NCBI GenBank assembly: GCA_902485915.1
Contig: CABTMH010000193.1
Location: 1-35,612 of the forward strand
Direction: 5' to 3'
Length of the DNA stretch: 35,612 nt
From: an uncultured Oribacterium sp.
GTDB taxonomy: Bacteria; Bacillota; Clostridia; Lachnospirales; Lachnospiraceae
Shown piece after piece: positions 16,673 to 24,777 of this stretch (its first letter is position 1; each line of letters opens with the position of its first letter). The position numbers were made by a program, and so were the translations under genes. The notes under the pieces are model-generated. The model was not told the origin of the DNA and did not search any database. It saw only the letters and a program-made list of their open reading frames with translations.

Positions 16673-18022
16673 ATGGCAGATACACCTATTATTACGAAGA
16701 TGCAGGTCATCCCTGTGGCCGGTTACGACAGTATGCTGATGACCCTGTCGGGCTGTCATGCACCTGCATTTACCAGAAACCTGGTGATTCTCGAGGATAG
16801 TGCGGGACACCAGGGCATCGGTGAAATCCATGGTGGTGATTACACCTGTGATTGTCTTAACGCGGTGAAGCCGCTTGTGGAAGGACAGCCGATCGCGAAG
16901 TATCGTCAGATCCTCCAGAAGATCCATAAGCTCGCGAATCCGGCAGCAGAGGATGATGGTGAGGGTATCCAGACACTCGATATCTCGAAGCTGAAGTTCG
17001 TCGTAAAGAGTGAGTGGGCACTCGAGTGTGCGATGCTCGATCTGATGGGGCAGTTCCTCGGCGTACCGATGTGTGATCTTCTCGGTGAAGGACAGCAGCG
17101 GAAGGAAGTCGAGATGCTCGGCTATCTCTTCTATGTATCCGATAAGAAGAAAGTACCGGCAGGCGAGATGCAGTATCTCGATGAGAGCGACAGTCAGGAC
17201 CCATGGTTCCGTCTGCGCCGAGAGGAGATCCTGACACCGGAGAGAATCGTCGAAGAGGCAGAAGCGCTGACCGAAAAGTACGGCTTCCAGAACTTCAAGC
17301 TGAAGGGCGGCGTACTGAAGGGTTCTGAAGAGATGGATGCACTTCGTGCACTGAAGAAGCGTTTCCCGGATGCGCGTATCAACATCGATCCGAATGGTGC
17401 ATGGAGTCTGAAGGAGTCCATCGAGCTCTGCAAGGATATGCATGATGTCATCACCTATATGGAGGACCCGTGCGGACCGGAGGCTGGTTATTCGAGCCGT
17501 GAGATCATGCGTGAGTTTAAGAATGCGACGCAGTTCCAGGTAGCGACGAACATGATCGCCACCGACTGGCGTCAGTTCTATCATACCGTAAGCCTGAACG
17601 CCTGCGATATCATCCTCGCAGATCCGCACTTCTGGGGCTTCGATGGTGCGATCCGTATGTCACAGCTTCTCAACTCCTGGGGTCTTACCTGGGGCGTACA
17701 CTCGAACAACCACTTCGATATCACGCTCGCAGCGTTCGCACAGGTGGGGGCTGCTGCGGTCGGCGATCCGGCACCACTGGATACCCACTGGATCTGGCAG
17801 GATGGTCAGAACCTCCTCGATGATACGCCACAGATCATCGGCGGCAAGCTGCAGGTTCCGGACGCACCGGGCCTCGGCGTACACCTCAACATGGAGAAGG
17901 TCATGGAGGCAAACAAGCTCTACAACAGCCTGCCATCCCATGATCGTGATGATGCGAAGGCGATGCAGTATCTGATCCCGGGCTGGAAGTATGATCATAA
18001 GAAGCCGGCGCTGGTAAGATGA
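16673..18022 (+). CDS. Glucarate dehydratase paralog, GudX-like
   Basis: This 449-residue enolase-superfamily protein is a paralog of the upstream gudD. Several blocks are closer to E. coli GudX than to GudD, for example KKRFPDARI and the SLKESIELCKDMHDVITY region. All catalytic positions are kept: Lys209/Lys211, Asp239, Glu264, Asp317 and His343. It differs from GudD in the 85-115 region, where an insert replaces the GLQTFDLRT context, so substrate preference may differ. AAGAGG at 16661-16666 selects the ATG at 16673 over an upstream in-frame start that lacks a ribosome site. It has its own promoter in block B and lies just before garR. Confidence 0.9.
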   Translation: MADTPIITKMQVIPVAGYDSMLMTLSGCHAPAFTRNLVILEDSAGHQGIGEIHGGDYTCDCLNAVKPLVEGQPIAKYRQILQKIHKLANPAAEDDGEGIQTLDISKLKFVVKSEWALECAMLDLMGQFLGVPMCDLLGEGQQRKEVEMLGYLFYVSDKKKVPAGEMQYLDESDSQDPWFRLRREEILTPERIVEEAEALTEKYGFQNFKLKGGVLKGSEEMDALRALKKRFPDARINIDPNGAWSLKESIELCKDMHDVITYMEDPCGPEAGYSSREIMREFKNATQFQVATNMIATDWRQFYHTVSLNACDIILADPHFWGFDGAIRMSQLLNSWGLTWGVHSNNHFDITLAAFAQVGAAAVGDPAPLDTHWIWQDGQNLLDDTPQIIGGKLQVPDAPGLGVHLNMEKVMEANKLYNSLPSHDRDDAKAMQYLIPGWKYDHKKPALVR

Positions 18023-18029
18023 CACGATG

Positions 18030-18136
18030 TGAAACGGAATGAAACGAAATGAAACGATGAATGGGCTTTTGACGAATTAAACAGAAAATAAATTATCTTT
18101 GGTCAGTTTCATTCTAGTTTTACAGCGATCGTTTCA
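18030..18136 (+). promoter_or_regulatory. TGAAAC repeat array and likely promoter of garR
   Basis: Three direct copies of TGAAACGRNR start at 18030, 18040 and 18050, exactly 10 bases apart. Inverted partners lie downstream: GTTTCATTC (18106-18114) and GATCGTTTCA (18127-18136). Between them are TTGACG (18069-18074) and a weak -10 AATTAT (18091-18096) at 16-base spacing. The layout suggests a repressor or activator binding on one helix face, separate from the LysR boxes. Confidence 0.5.
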
Positions 18137-18220
18137 GTAAGATAACAGCGTGAGATGCGAAAGCACTCCACTACATAAGTACATAAACATTTTTTTACTT
18201 TAAGAAAGTGAGGAATAAAA

Positions 18221-19108
18221 ATGAAGGTTGGATTTTTAGGACTTGGTATCATGGGTAGACCGATGGCGAAGAACCTGCTGAAGGCTGGTCACGAGCTGAT
18301 GGTGTTTGACTTCAACCAGGCTGCAGTTGATGAGCTTGTAGCAGCTGGTGCAAAGGCTGGTACCTGCGGTAAGGATCTTGCAGAGTTCGCGGATGTCGTG
18401 ATCACCATGGTTCCGAACTCCCCACACGTACGTGCAGCTGTATTTAACGAGAACGGTCTCGCAGAGGGCTTCCGTAAGGGTGAGTCCGTACTCATCGATA
18501 TGTCTTCCATCGACCCGGTGGAGTCGAAGAAGATCGGCGCTGACCTCGAGAAGATCGGCGTAGACATGCTCGATGCTCCTGTATCCGGTGGTGAGCCGAA
18601 GGCGATCGACGGTACACTCTCTGTTATGGTCGGTGGTAAGAAGGAGACCTTCGATAAGTACTATGACATGCTCATGGTGATGGCTGGCTCCGTCGTATAC
18701 GTAGGACCTCTCGGCTCCGGTAACGTAGCAAAGCTTGCAAACCAGATGATCGTGGCAGCCAACATTGGCATCGTAGCAGAGGCCCTTACCTTCGCAAAGA
18801 AGGCTGGTACTGATCCTGAGCTCGTATACCAGGCGATCCGTGGCGGTCTTGCTGGCTCCACTGTTCTCGATGCGAAGGCTCCGATGATGCTTTCCGGTAA
18901 CTACAACCCAGGCTTCAGAATCGACCTTCATATCAAGGATCTTACGAACGCCCTCAACGCTTCCCATGCCATCAACATGCCGGTTCCGATGACCGCACAC
19001 ATGATGGAGGTTATGCAGGAGCTGAAGAACCACGACGAGGGTGCCTGCGACCATGACGATATCGTTCGCTACTATGAGAGAATGACGGGCGTATCCATCG
19101 TAAAGTAA
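18221..19108 (+). CDS. garR: 2-hydroxy-3-oxopropionate (tartronate semialdehyde) reductase
   Basis: The 295-residue product is very close to E. coli GarR throughout. The Rossmann motif GLGIMG is at 7-12, the substrate motif DAPVSGGEP at 118-126, the catalytic Lys171 in GNVAKLANQ, and GGLAGSTVLDAKAP and FRIDLHIKDL follow. It reduces tartronate semialdehyde to D-glycerate with NAD(P)H, the third step of the galactarate/glucarate route. GTGAGGA lies about eight bases before the ATG. It follows the gudX-like gene by 198 bases that hold a repeat array and a probable promoter. Its presence implies that an aldolase in this island makes tartronate semialdehyde. Confidence 0.95.
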   Translation: MKVGFLGLGIMGRPMAKNLLKAGHELMVFDFNQAAVDELVAAGAKAGTCGKDLAEFADVVITMVPNSPHVRAAVFNENGLAEGFRKGESVLIDMSSIDPVESKKIGADLEKIGVDMLDAPVSGGEPKAIDGTLSVMVGGKKETFDKYYDMLMVMAGSVVYVGPLGSGNVAKLANQMIVAANIGIVAEALTFAKKAGTDPELVYQAIRGGLAGSTVLDAKAPMMLSGNYNPGFRIDLHIKDLTNALNASHAINMPVPMTAHMMEVMQELKNHDEGACDHDDIVRYYERMTGVSIVK

Positions 19109-19143
19109 TCTTACAAAATAGTGTTATAGCTTCATACTGATCT

Positions 19144-19205
19144 GAAGCCCGGCACCGAGCGCTTTCCCCTTCCACTTTAACGCCGGTCGCCGGGCTTCCT
19201 CTATT
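19144..19205 (+). terminator. Hairpin between garR and the DapA-family gene
   Basis: GAAGCCCGGCACCG (19144-19157) pairs with 19184-19198 with one bulged base. A TCTATTT stretch follows rather than a clean T-run. It is probably a partial terminator, since no strong promoter is seen before 19271. Confidence 0.5.
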
Positions 19206-19270
19206 TAAAAACAGAGGGAGAACAGAGAAGCACCGAATCAAACGATCATAGAATCAGAAAGAGGATATTT

Positions 19271-20170
19271 ATGAATACAGAGTTTATCAAGGGTGTAGTT
19301 GTTCCGATCATTACCGTCATCGATCAGGATGAGAAGATCGATGAGGCGGGCATGCGGAAGCAGGTGGAGTATGTCATCGAGGGTGGCCTTCAGGGTATCC
19401 TGGCCTTCGGCTCGAACGGTGAGTTCTATCAGCTCGAGGAGGATGAGATGGAGCGCGGTCTTAAGATCATGGTGGATCAGGCCGCTGGTCGTGTACCGGT
19501 CTACTTCGGCATCGGTGCCATCAACACGAAGAAGTGCATCCGCCTCGCGAAGATGGCAGTCGCAAATGGCGCATCCTGTGTTTCTATCCTTCAGCCGATG
19601 TTCCTGAAGCCGACCCATGACGAGCTCTATCGTCATTTTAAGGCCATCGCCGATGCGATTCCGGAGACACCGGTGCTGCTCTATAACAACCCGGGCCGTG
19701 TAGGCTATGGCCTCAGCGCAGATATCGTCACAGAGCTTGCGCATGATGTCGCAAACATCGTCGGCATGAAGGATACGTCGGGCGATATCACCCTCACCGA
19801 GGAGTGCGTACGCAGAAACCGCGACGTCGACTTCAAGGTTTTCGGTGGTAAGGACACCCTCCTTTTCGCATCGCTCTGCGTGGGCGCAGTCGGCGGCGTA
19901 TGCACCGCAGGCAACTTCATGCCGGAGCTGATCGGTGATGTATATAAGAAGTACACCGAGGGGGATTTCGAGGGCTCCCGCGAGGCACAGTTCAAGCTGA
20001 ACCCGGTACGTCTCGCGATGGATCGGGCATCCTTCCCGGTTGCTGCGAAGGATATGGCAGCGATCCGCGGCCTCGAGGTCGGTGATCCGTACCTTCCGTC
20101 CCTTCCGACCACCAACGAAGCAACCCTGGAGCACTTCCGGAAGGTCATGAAGGAAGCAGGTCTCATCTGA
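19271..20170 (+). CDS. DapA-family lyase, proposed 5-keto-4-deoxyglucarate aldolase
   Basis: This 299-residue class I aldolase-fold protein has GSNGE at 47-51, Tyr138 in YNNPGR (138-143) and the Schiff-base Lys167 in GMKDTSGD, the hallmarks of the DHDPS/N-acetylneuraminate lyase superfamily. Members include lysine-pathway DapA, keto-deoxy sugar-acid aldolases and KdgD (a dehydratase-decarboxylase). Lying between garR and a co-translated reductase, with glycerate kinase nearby, no GarL homolog and no semialdehyde dehydrogenase in the window, it most likely splits 5-keto-4-deoxyglucarate to pyruvate and tartronate semialdehyde. This function is inference; family membership is clear. Stop overlaps the next start (TGATG). 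Confidence 0.85.
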   Translation: MNTEFIKGVVVPIITVIDQDEKIDEAGMRKQVEYVIEGGLQGILAFGSNGEFYQLEEDEMERGLKIMVDQAAGRVPVYFGIGAINTKKCIRLAKMAVANGASCVSILQPMFLKPTHDELYRHFKAIADAIPETPVLLYNNPGRVGYGLSADIVTELAHDVANIVGMKDTSGDITLTEECVRRNRDVDFKVFGGKDTLLFASLCVGAVGGVCTAGNFMPELIGDVYKKYTEGDFEGSREAQFKLNPVRLAMDRASFPVAAKDMAAIRGLEVGDPYLPSLPTTNEATLEHFRKVMKEAGLI

Positions 20171-21024
20171 TGAAGCATACTGTTACACTCGCAAATGGCG
20201 CGGTCGTTCCGGCGCTCGGCCAGGGTACCTGGTACCTCGGTGAGAACCGGGCACAGCGTCAGCAGGAAATCGAGGGCATCCGCCAGGGCATCGCGGCCGG
20301 CATGACCCTCATCGATACCGCGGAGATGTATGGTAGTGGTGCCGCAGAGGATATGCTCGGGGAAGCCCTCAGCACCGAGGACCGCGCACAGCTCTACCTC
20401 GTGTCGAAGGTGCTTCCGGGCAATGCCGGCGGCCAGCGCATGCGCCGTTCACTCATGGGCAGCCTCGAGCGTATGGGGCAGCAGTACCTCGACCTCTATC
20501 TCTACCACTGGAGAGGCAACTACTCCCTGGAGGAGACGGTCAGCTGTCTCGAGGAGCTGCGCGCTGAGGGCCTGATCCGGGCCTGGGGCGTCTCCAACTT
20601 CGACATCGATGATATGGAGGAGCTCTGGGAGATTCCGGAGGGCCGGAACTGCCAGGTGAATCAGGTGCTCTATCATACCGGCTCCCGTGGCATCGAGTAC
20701 TCCCTCCTTCCATGGATGAAGAAGAATCAGGTAGCACTCATGTCGTACTGTCCGCTCGCACAGGCCGGCTCACTCCGTCGGGGGCTCTTCACGAACAAGA
20801 CCCTGCAGAGCATCGCCGAGGCGCATCATGCGACCGTGCCGCAGATTCTGCTCGCCTGGAACATCCGTGACGGGCACACCATCGCGATTCCACGCAGCTC
20901 CCGTGCGGAGCATACGCTGGCCAATGCAGGCGCCGATCAGATCACACTGAGCCGGGAAGAGCTTGAGGCCATCGACCGCGTATATCCGAAGCCGACACAC
21001 AAAGAATATCTCGATATGCAATAA
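20170..21024 (+). CDS. Aldo/keto reductase
   Basis: The 284-residue product carries the full aldo/keto reductase tetrad: Asp49, Tyr54 (DTAEMYG), Lys80 (LVSKV) and His113 (YHW), with the GVSNF and IPRS motifs further on. Such enzymes reduce aldehydes or ketones with NADPH. The ATG shares bases with the stop of the DapA-family gene, so translation is coupled and both products should be made in fixed ratio. That suggests it reduces an aldehyde made by the lyase, possibly tartronate semialdehyde alongside GarR or a side product. This is inference. A strong terminator follows. Confidence 0.9.
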   Translation: MKHTVTLANGAVVPALGQGTWYLGENRAQRQQEIEGIRQGIAAGMTLIDTAEMYGSGAAEDMLGEALSTEDRAQLYLVSKVLPGNAGGQRMRRSLMGSLERMGQQYLDLYLYHWRGNYSLEETVSCLEELRAEGLIRAWGVSNFDIDDMEELWEIPEGRNCQVNQVLYHTGSRGIEYSLLPWMKKNQVALMSYCPLAQAGSLRRGLFTNKTLQSIAEAHHATVPQILLAWNIRDGHTIAIPRSSRAEHTLANAGADQITLSREELEAIDRVYPKPTHKEYLDMQ

Positions 21025-21036
21025 GCGGATGGTACG

Positions 21037-21112
21037 AAAACGGACAGGGCACTCCGCACTCACTCAGTTCAAAGTACAGAACCACAGTGGAGTGCCCTGT
21101 ACCGTTTTCTTA
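21037..21112 (+). terminator. Strong terminator behind the aldo/keto reductase gene
   Basis: Arms 21037-21055 and 21089-21108 (AAAACGG, CAGGGCACTCC and their complements) form a long stem with one small internal bulge. The right arm ends in TTTTCTT. Confidence 0.8.
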
Positions 21113-21138
21113 CATAATGGCTGGCAGTTTGATATAAT
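21110..21138 (+). promoter_or_regulatory. Promoter of the PrpR-like regulator gene
   Basis: Perfect -10 TATAAT (21133-21138) with a weak -35 TTACAT (21110-21115) at 17 bases. Transcription would begin near 21145, which supports the start codon at 21174 and rules out a start at 21147. The leader contains ATTGAAA twice (21147-21163 region). Confidence 0.6.
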
Positions 21139-21173
21139 GGAATATATTGAAACAAATTGAAATGGAGAACGCC

Positions 21174-22775
21174 ATGGCCGATATCGCACTGCTGGTTCCG
21201 AATGATGAGCTTTTTCGTCTGACGCATGATGTGCTGCAGGAGCAGCAGAAGCGTCTTTTTCTGATGAAGGTCATCGAGTCGGATCGGGCGGTGATGGAGG
21301 CGCGGCAGGCCATCAATCAGGGCGCGGATATCATCATCGCGCGTGGTCTGCAGGCGACGATCATCAAGCAGTATACGGATATCCCGGTGGTGGAGATCGT
21401 GCTCTCGCGGCAGGGTGTGATCGACATGCTCGAGCGTGCGAAGCGGGTCGTGCATAAGTCGCATCCGCATATCGCGATCGTGACCTTCAAGAACATGGCC
21501 TGCGATATGTCGGGACTCGATGCGCAGTGCGGGGTGCATCTCCATGAGTACTTCGTGCAGAACCCGGAGCTGCTGCGGCCGGCGGCCATGCAGGCGATCG
21601 AAGATAAGGTGGACCTCATCATCGGGGGACAGACGGTGCTGACCGTCGCGGATGCTGCGGGGATTCCGTCGATTTTTATCACGAATACGGAGGATGCCGT
21701 CGAGGCAGCGATCAAGGAGGCCTTTCAGCTCGCCGCAACCTTCGATGGGAACGGCAGGCATCCCGACGCAAAGTATCGAACGAACGAAACGCAGAGAAAG
21801 ACCTCGTCGTTTGTGAATTTTCCGTATACCAGCGCACGCATGCAGGCGGCGGTGACGCTGGCGGAGCAGCTGGCGGCGACCGACTGCCCGAAGCTCCTGA
21901 TCGAGCCGGTGGGACGGCTCTACCGTGCCTTCGCAAACGCCATGCACAACAAGTCGAAGCATTCGCAGGAGAAGCTCGTGGAGTACGACTGCATCGCCGG
22001 GGAGTCCGCCTATGAGGCGCTGTTCGGGCGACTCGGAAAGATGAACGATGCTGCGAAGGGCACCCTTCAGATCAACTTCATCGAGCATCTCGATCTGCGC
22101 TCGCAGAAGAAGCTGCTGGAGATTCTGATGTTCCGGAACGTCATCGTCGTGACGAAGAAGACGGACCTTCGGCCGTATCTGCTGCCGGAGCTCTATGAGC
22201 GCCTCACCGCGTTTGCGATTCGGATCCCGATGCTTATGGAAACGCCGGAGGAGATTCCGTTCCTCGCCGATCTCTATATGCGGCGGCTCGCGGAGCAGTA
22301 TGGGCGCTACCATGTGCTGACGAAGGATGCGATGAAAACGATCGCGGGTCTTTCGTGGTATGGAGGACGTATCCAGTTAGAGAGCTTCCTCGAGCGCCTC
22401 GTCATCACGGCGGACCATCGAAGCATCCGCCCGGACGACATCACGACACTGTACGAGATGATCTATGGGCCAGAAGCATTGGCCGACGGAAGCGGAGCAG
22501 ACCGAAATCCGGTCGGGGGTGCGATGAACGCCAGTGGACAGCACGATGGCTGTGCGCTTTCAGTCGGAGGAACGGCAGAAAGCGATGCATCGTGTTCGGA
22601 AGCGGGCACAGATTGTGCACGTCATGTGTCGATCCTGTCCGTGCAGGCGATGGAGCGCGAGCGCATCGTTCGGGTGCTCGCCGAGTGCATGGGCAGCCGA
22701 GAGAAGGCCGCGGAGCAGCTCGGCATCAGTAAGACGACGCTGTGGCGGAAGCTGAAGCAGTATCAGATTCTGTGA
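21174..22775 (+). CDS. PrpR-like regulator with sensor domain and degenerate sigma-54 ATPase domain
   Basis: The 533-residue protein has three parts: a PrpR N-terminal sensor (about 1-175, with ARG...IPVVEIV), an AAA+ region (about 240-415) and a Fis-type helix-turn-helix (495-530, KAAEQLGISKTTLWRKL). In the AAA+ region the Walker A loop is replaced by EPVGRLYRA (244-252). The sigma-54 GAFTGA loop is missing (LFGRLGKMNDAAKGTL, 283-298), and Walker B lacks the acidic pair. It therefore should not hydrolyse ATP or activate sigma-54. GGAG at 21164-21167 sets the start. Residues 435-490 form a low-complexity linker. It precedes the PPC protein and glycerate kinase, its probable targets. Confidence 0.88.
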   Translation: MADIALLVPNDELFRLTHDVLQEQQKRLFLMKVIESDRAVMEARQAINQGADIIIARGLQATIIKQYTDIPVVEIVLSRQGVIDMLERAKRVVHKSHPHIAIVTFKNMACDMSGLDAQCGVHLHEYFVQNPELLRPAAMQAIEDKVDLIIGGQTVLTVADAAGIPSIFITNTEDAVEAAIKEAFQLAATFDGNGRHPDAKYRTNETQRKTSSFVNFPYTSARMQAAVTLAEQLAATDCPKLLIEPVGRLYRAFANAMHNKSKHSQEKLVEYDCIAGESAYEALFGRLGKMNDAAKGTLQINFIEHLDLRSQKKLLEILMFRNVIVVTKKTDLRPYLLPELYERLTAFAIRIPMLMETPEEIPFLADLYMRRLAEQYGRYHVLTKDAMKTIAGLSWYGGRIQLESFLERLVITADHRSIRPDDITTLYEMIYGPEALADGSGADRNPVGGAMNASGQHDGCALSVGGTAESDASCSEAGTDCARHVSILSVQAMERERIVRVLAECMGSREKAAEQLGISKTTLWRKLKQYQIL

Positions 22776-22909
22776 GCCCACGGGACCGTGGGGACGGCAC
22801 AGGAGCATGCGATGAAGGTGTGATTTGGCAGAGAGCGTCTGGAGTAAAACGTGGAACTGTTCGGATGCGCCGATTCGATGGGATAAACCGAGGTTAAGAG
22901 GAGGACAGG

Positions 22910-23338
22910 ATGGATTACAGAAGATTTGGAAATCAGATCGTGTTACGTGTGGATCGTGATGAAGAGGTCATGACGGAGATAACAGCACTCTGTGAAAAGG
23001 AGAACGTACATCTCGCGGCCATCAGCGGACTGGGTGCGGCTGATCATCTCGTGATGGGGCTTTACGATGTGGGCGCACAGAAGTTCACAGAGACCGTGCT
23101 GGATCAGCCACTCGAAATCACGTCTATCATCGGCAGTGTCACGGAGATGGATGGGAAGCCGTATCTCCATGTGCATATCACGGTGGCAGATGTGGATGGA
23201 CATGCCTTCGGCGGACACTTAAAGTCCGTGCGCATCGGTGGAACGGCGGAGATCTTCCTCACAGTCATCGACGGACAGGTCGGACGGAAGAAGGACGAGA
23301 TCACAGGAACAGGACTGAATCTTTTTGATTTCAGCTGA
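22910..23338 (+). CDS. PPC/DUF296 domain protein
   Basis: This is a 142-residue single-domain protein of the PPC (plants and prokaryotes conserved, DUF296) family. The family histidines are present as His87, His89 and His103 (LHVHITVADVDGHAFGGHL), which in solved members bind a metal. The bacterial function is not established; in plants the domain is joined to AT-hooks. An AGAGGAGG site precedes the ATG. It follows the PrpR-like gene by 134 bases, which hold a small hairpin (22777-22792) but no clear terminator, and it precedes glycerate kinase by 59 bases. The place in the operon suggests a metabolic or regulatory role in glycerate or aldarate use, which is inference. Confidence 0.88.
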   Translation: MDYRRFGNQIVLRVDRDEEVMTEITALCEKENVHLAAISGLGAADHLVMGLYDVGAQKFTETVLDQPLEITSIIGSVTEMDGKPYLHVHITVADVDGHAFGGHLKSVRIGGTAEIFLTVIDGQVGRKKDEITGTGLNLFDFS

Positions 23339-23397
23339 CATCCGGCGCAGTACATATGATCATATAATGACTGCCAGAAGGCAGCAGGAGGTATAAC

Positions 23398-24543
23398 ATG
23401 AAATTCCTTTTTGCTTCAGATTCCTTTAAGGGAACCCTCTCGAGCGACCAGACCATCGAGCTCCTCACGAAGGCAGCGCGGGAGGTTTTCGGTAGCTGTG
23501 AGACCAGTGGTGTGCCGGTTGCGGACGGTGGTGAGGGTACGACCGATGCCGTGGTAAAGGCGAGAAGTGGCGAGATCATCACGGTGCCGGTACATGGCCC
23601 ACTGATGGAGATGGAGCAGGGCTTCTATGGGCGTCTGTCTGATACGGAGGCCATCCTCGAGATGGCGGCGGCATCCGGACTTCCGATGGTGCCGGAGGAG
23701 AAGCGGAACCCGCTGAACACCACGACCTATGGAACCGGTGAGCTGCTGAAGGCGGCACTCGATGCCGGCTACACGGAGATCGCCATCGCGATCGGAGGAT
23801 CTGCGACCAATGATGGCGGCATGGGATTCGCCTCCGCCCTCGGCATCCGTTTCCTCGATCAGGACGGACAGGTGCTGGAAGGTCGTGGCGAGGACCTCGA
23901 GAAGGTGGCGCACATCGATATGAGCGGTCTCGATCCGGCAGTACAGAAGGCGCACTTCACCGTCATGTGTGATGTGACGAATCCGCTCTGCGGACCGGAT
24001 GGCGCGACCTATACCTTCGGAAAGCAGAAGGGCGGTACACCGGAGATCCTCGATCGTCTCGAGAAGGGGATGCAGAACTATCGAGATGTCATCATCCGTG
24101 AATTCGGTATCAACCCGGATGAAATAAAGGGCAGTGGTGCGGCCGGTGGACTCGGTGCTGCACTGAAGGTATTCCTGCATGCGGAGATGAAGTCCGGTAT
24201 CGAAACGGTACTCGATCTCATCGATTTCGATGCACGTCTCGAGGACGTCGATCTCGTCGTGACCGGCGAGGGCAGAACCGACTGGCAGTCCTGCTTCGGT
24301 AAGGTCATGCAGGGCGTCGGTGACCGCAGTGCGAAGCACCAGGTACCAGTGGCAGCACTCTGCGGCGGACTCGGCCCGGACTATGAGAAGATCTATGCCC
24401 ATGGCATCCGCTCGATCATGACCACCGTCGACGGCCCGATGCCACTGAAGGAGGCCCTGGATAACGCAAGCGAGCTCTACTATAAGGGCGCGATCCGCAT
24501 GTTCCGCTTCCTGAAAACCGGCATGCAGATGAGTACGAAGTAA
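23398..24543 (+). CDS. Glycerate kinase (GarK/GlxK family)
   Basis: The 381-residue product has the family N-terminus with SDSFKGTLSS (8-17), the VADGGEGT motif (41-48), AIGGSATNDGGMGF and a GSGAAGGLG segment, and it is of standard length. The E. coli relatives GarK and GlxK convert D-glycerate to 2-phosphoglycerate with ATP, completing the aldarate route into glycolysis. GGAGG at 23387-23391 lies before the ATG, just after a small hairpin CTGCC-AGAA-GGCAG (23371-23384) that could modulate translation. It shares an operon with the PrpR-like and PPC genes. I cannot tell GarK from GlxK by sequence alone. Confidence 0.94.
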   Translation: MKFLFASDSFKGTLSSDQTIELLTKAAREVFGSCETSGVPVADGGEGTTDAVVKARSGEIITVPVHGPLMEMEQGFYGRLSDTEAILEMAAASGLPMVPEEKRNPLNTTTYGTGELLKAALDAGYTEIAIAIGGSATNDGGMGFASALGIRFLDQDGQVLEGRGEDLEKVAHIDMSGLDPAVQKAHFTVMCDVTNPLCGPDGATYTFGKQKGGTPEILDRLEKGMQNYRDVIIREFGINPDEIKGSGAAGGLGAALKVFLHAEMKSGIETVLDLIDFDARLEDVDLVVTGEGRTDWQSCFGKVMQGVGDRSAKHQVPVAALCGGLGPDYEKIYAHGIRSIMTTVDGPMPLKEALDNASELYYKGAIRMFRFLKTGMQMSTK

Positions 24544-24554
24544 TCGTTTTTTCC

Positions 24555-24593
24555 ATCAGCACAGATCGTTATTTACCGACGATCTGCGCTGAT
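24555..24593 (+). terminator. Hairpin behind glycerate kinase
   Basis: ATCAGCACAGATCGT (24555-24569) pairs with 24579-24593 with one mismatch. No T-run follows, so it may be a stabilising hairpin rather than a true terminator. Confidence 0.45.
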
Positions 24594-24777
24594 ATTCGAT
24601 TCGGATACAGGTTATAAAACGAACGCGGAAGTCAGAAATTTAACGTTCTTTTCTTGACAGATAAGTTATGTATTTAACGCATGACATTCGCGAAATCCTG
24701 TATTAGGATGGAACATGTTGAGCGTGAAAAAGTAAAAATACTTCGAAAATACTTCGATATCAAGGGGAGGTTTCAAG

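Noticed and set aside
22820..22845. TTGGCA as a sigma-54 -24 element before the PPC gene
   Set aside because: The -12 GC is not at the required spacing, and the neighbouring regulators lack sigma-54 activation motifs.
24635..24646. 12-mer GAAATTTAACGT shared with 16427-16438 as a common operator
   Set aside because: A shared 12-mer is expected by chance several times in a window of this size and nothing around it is conserved.
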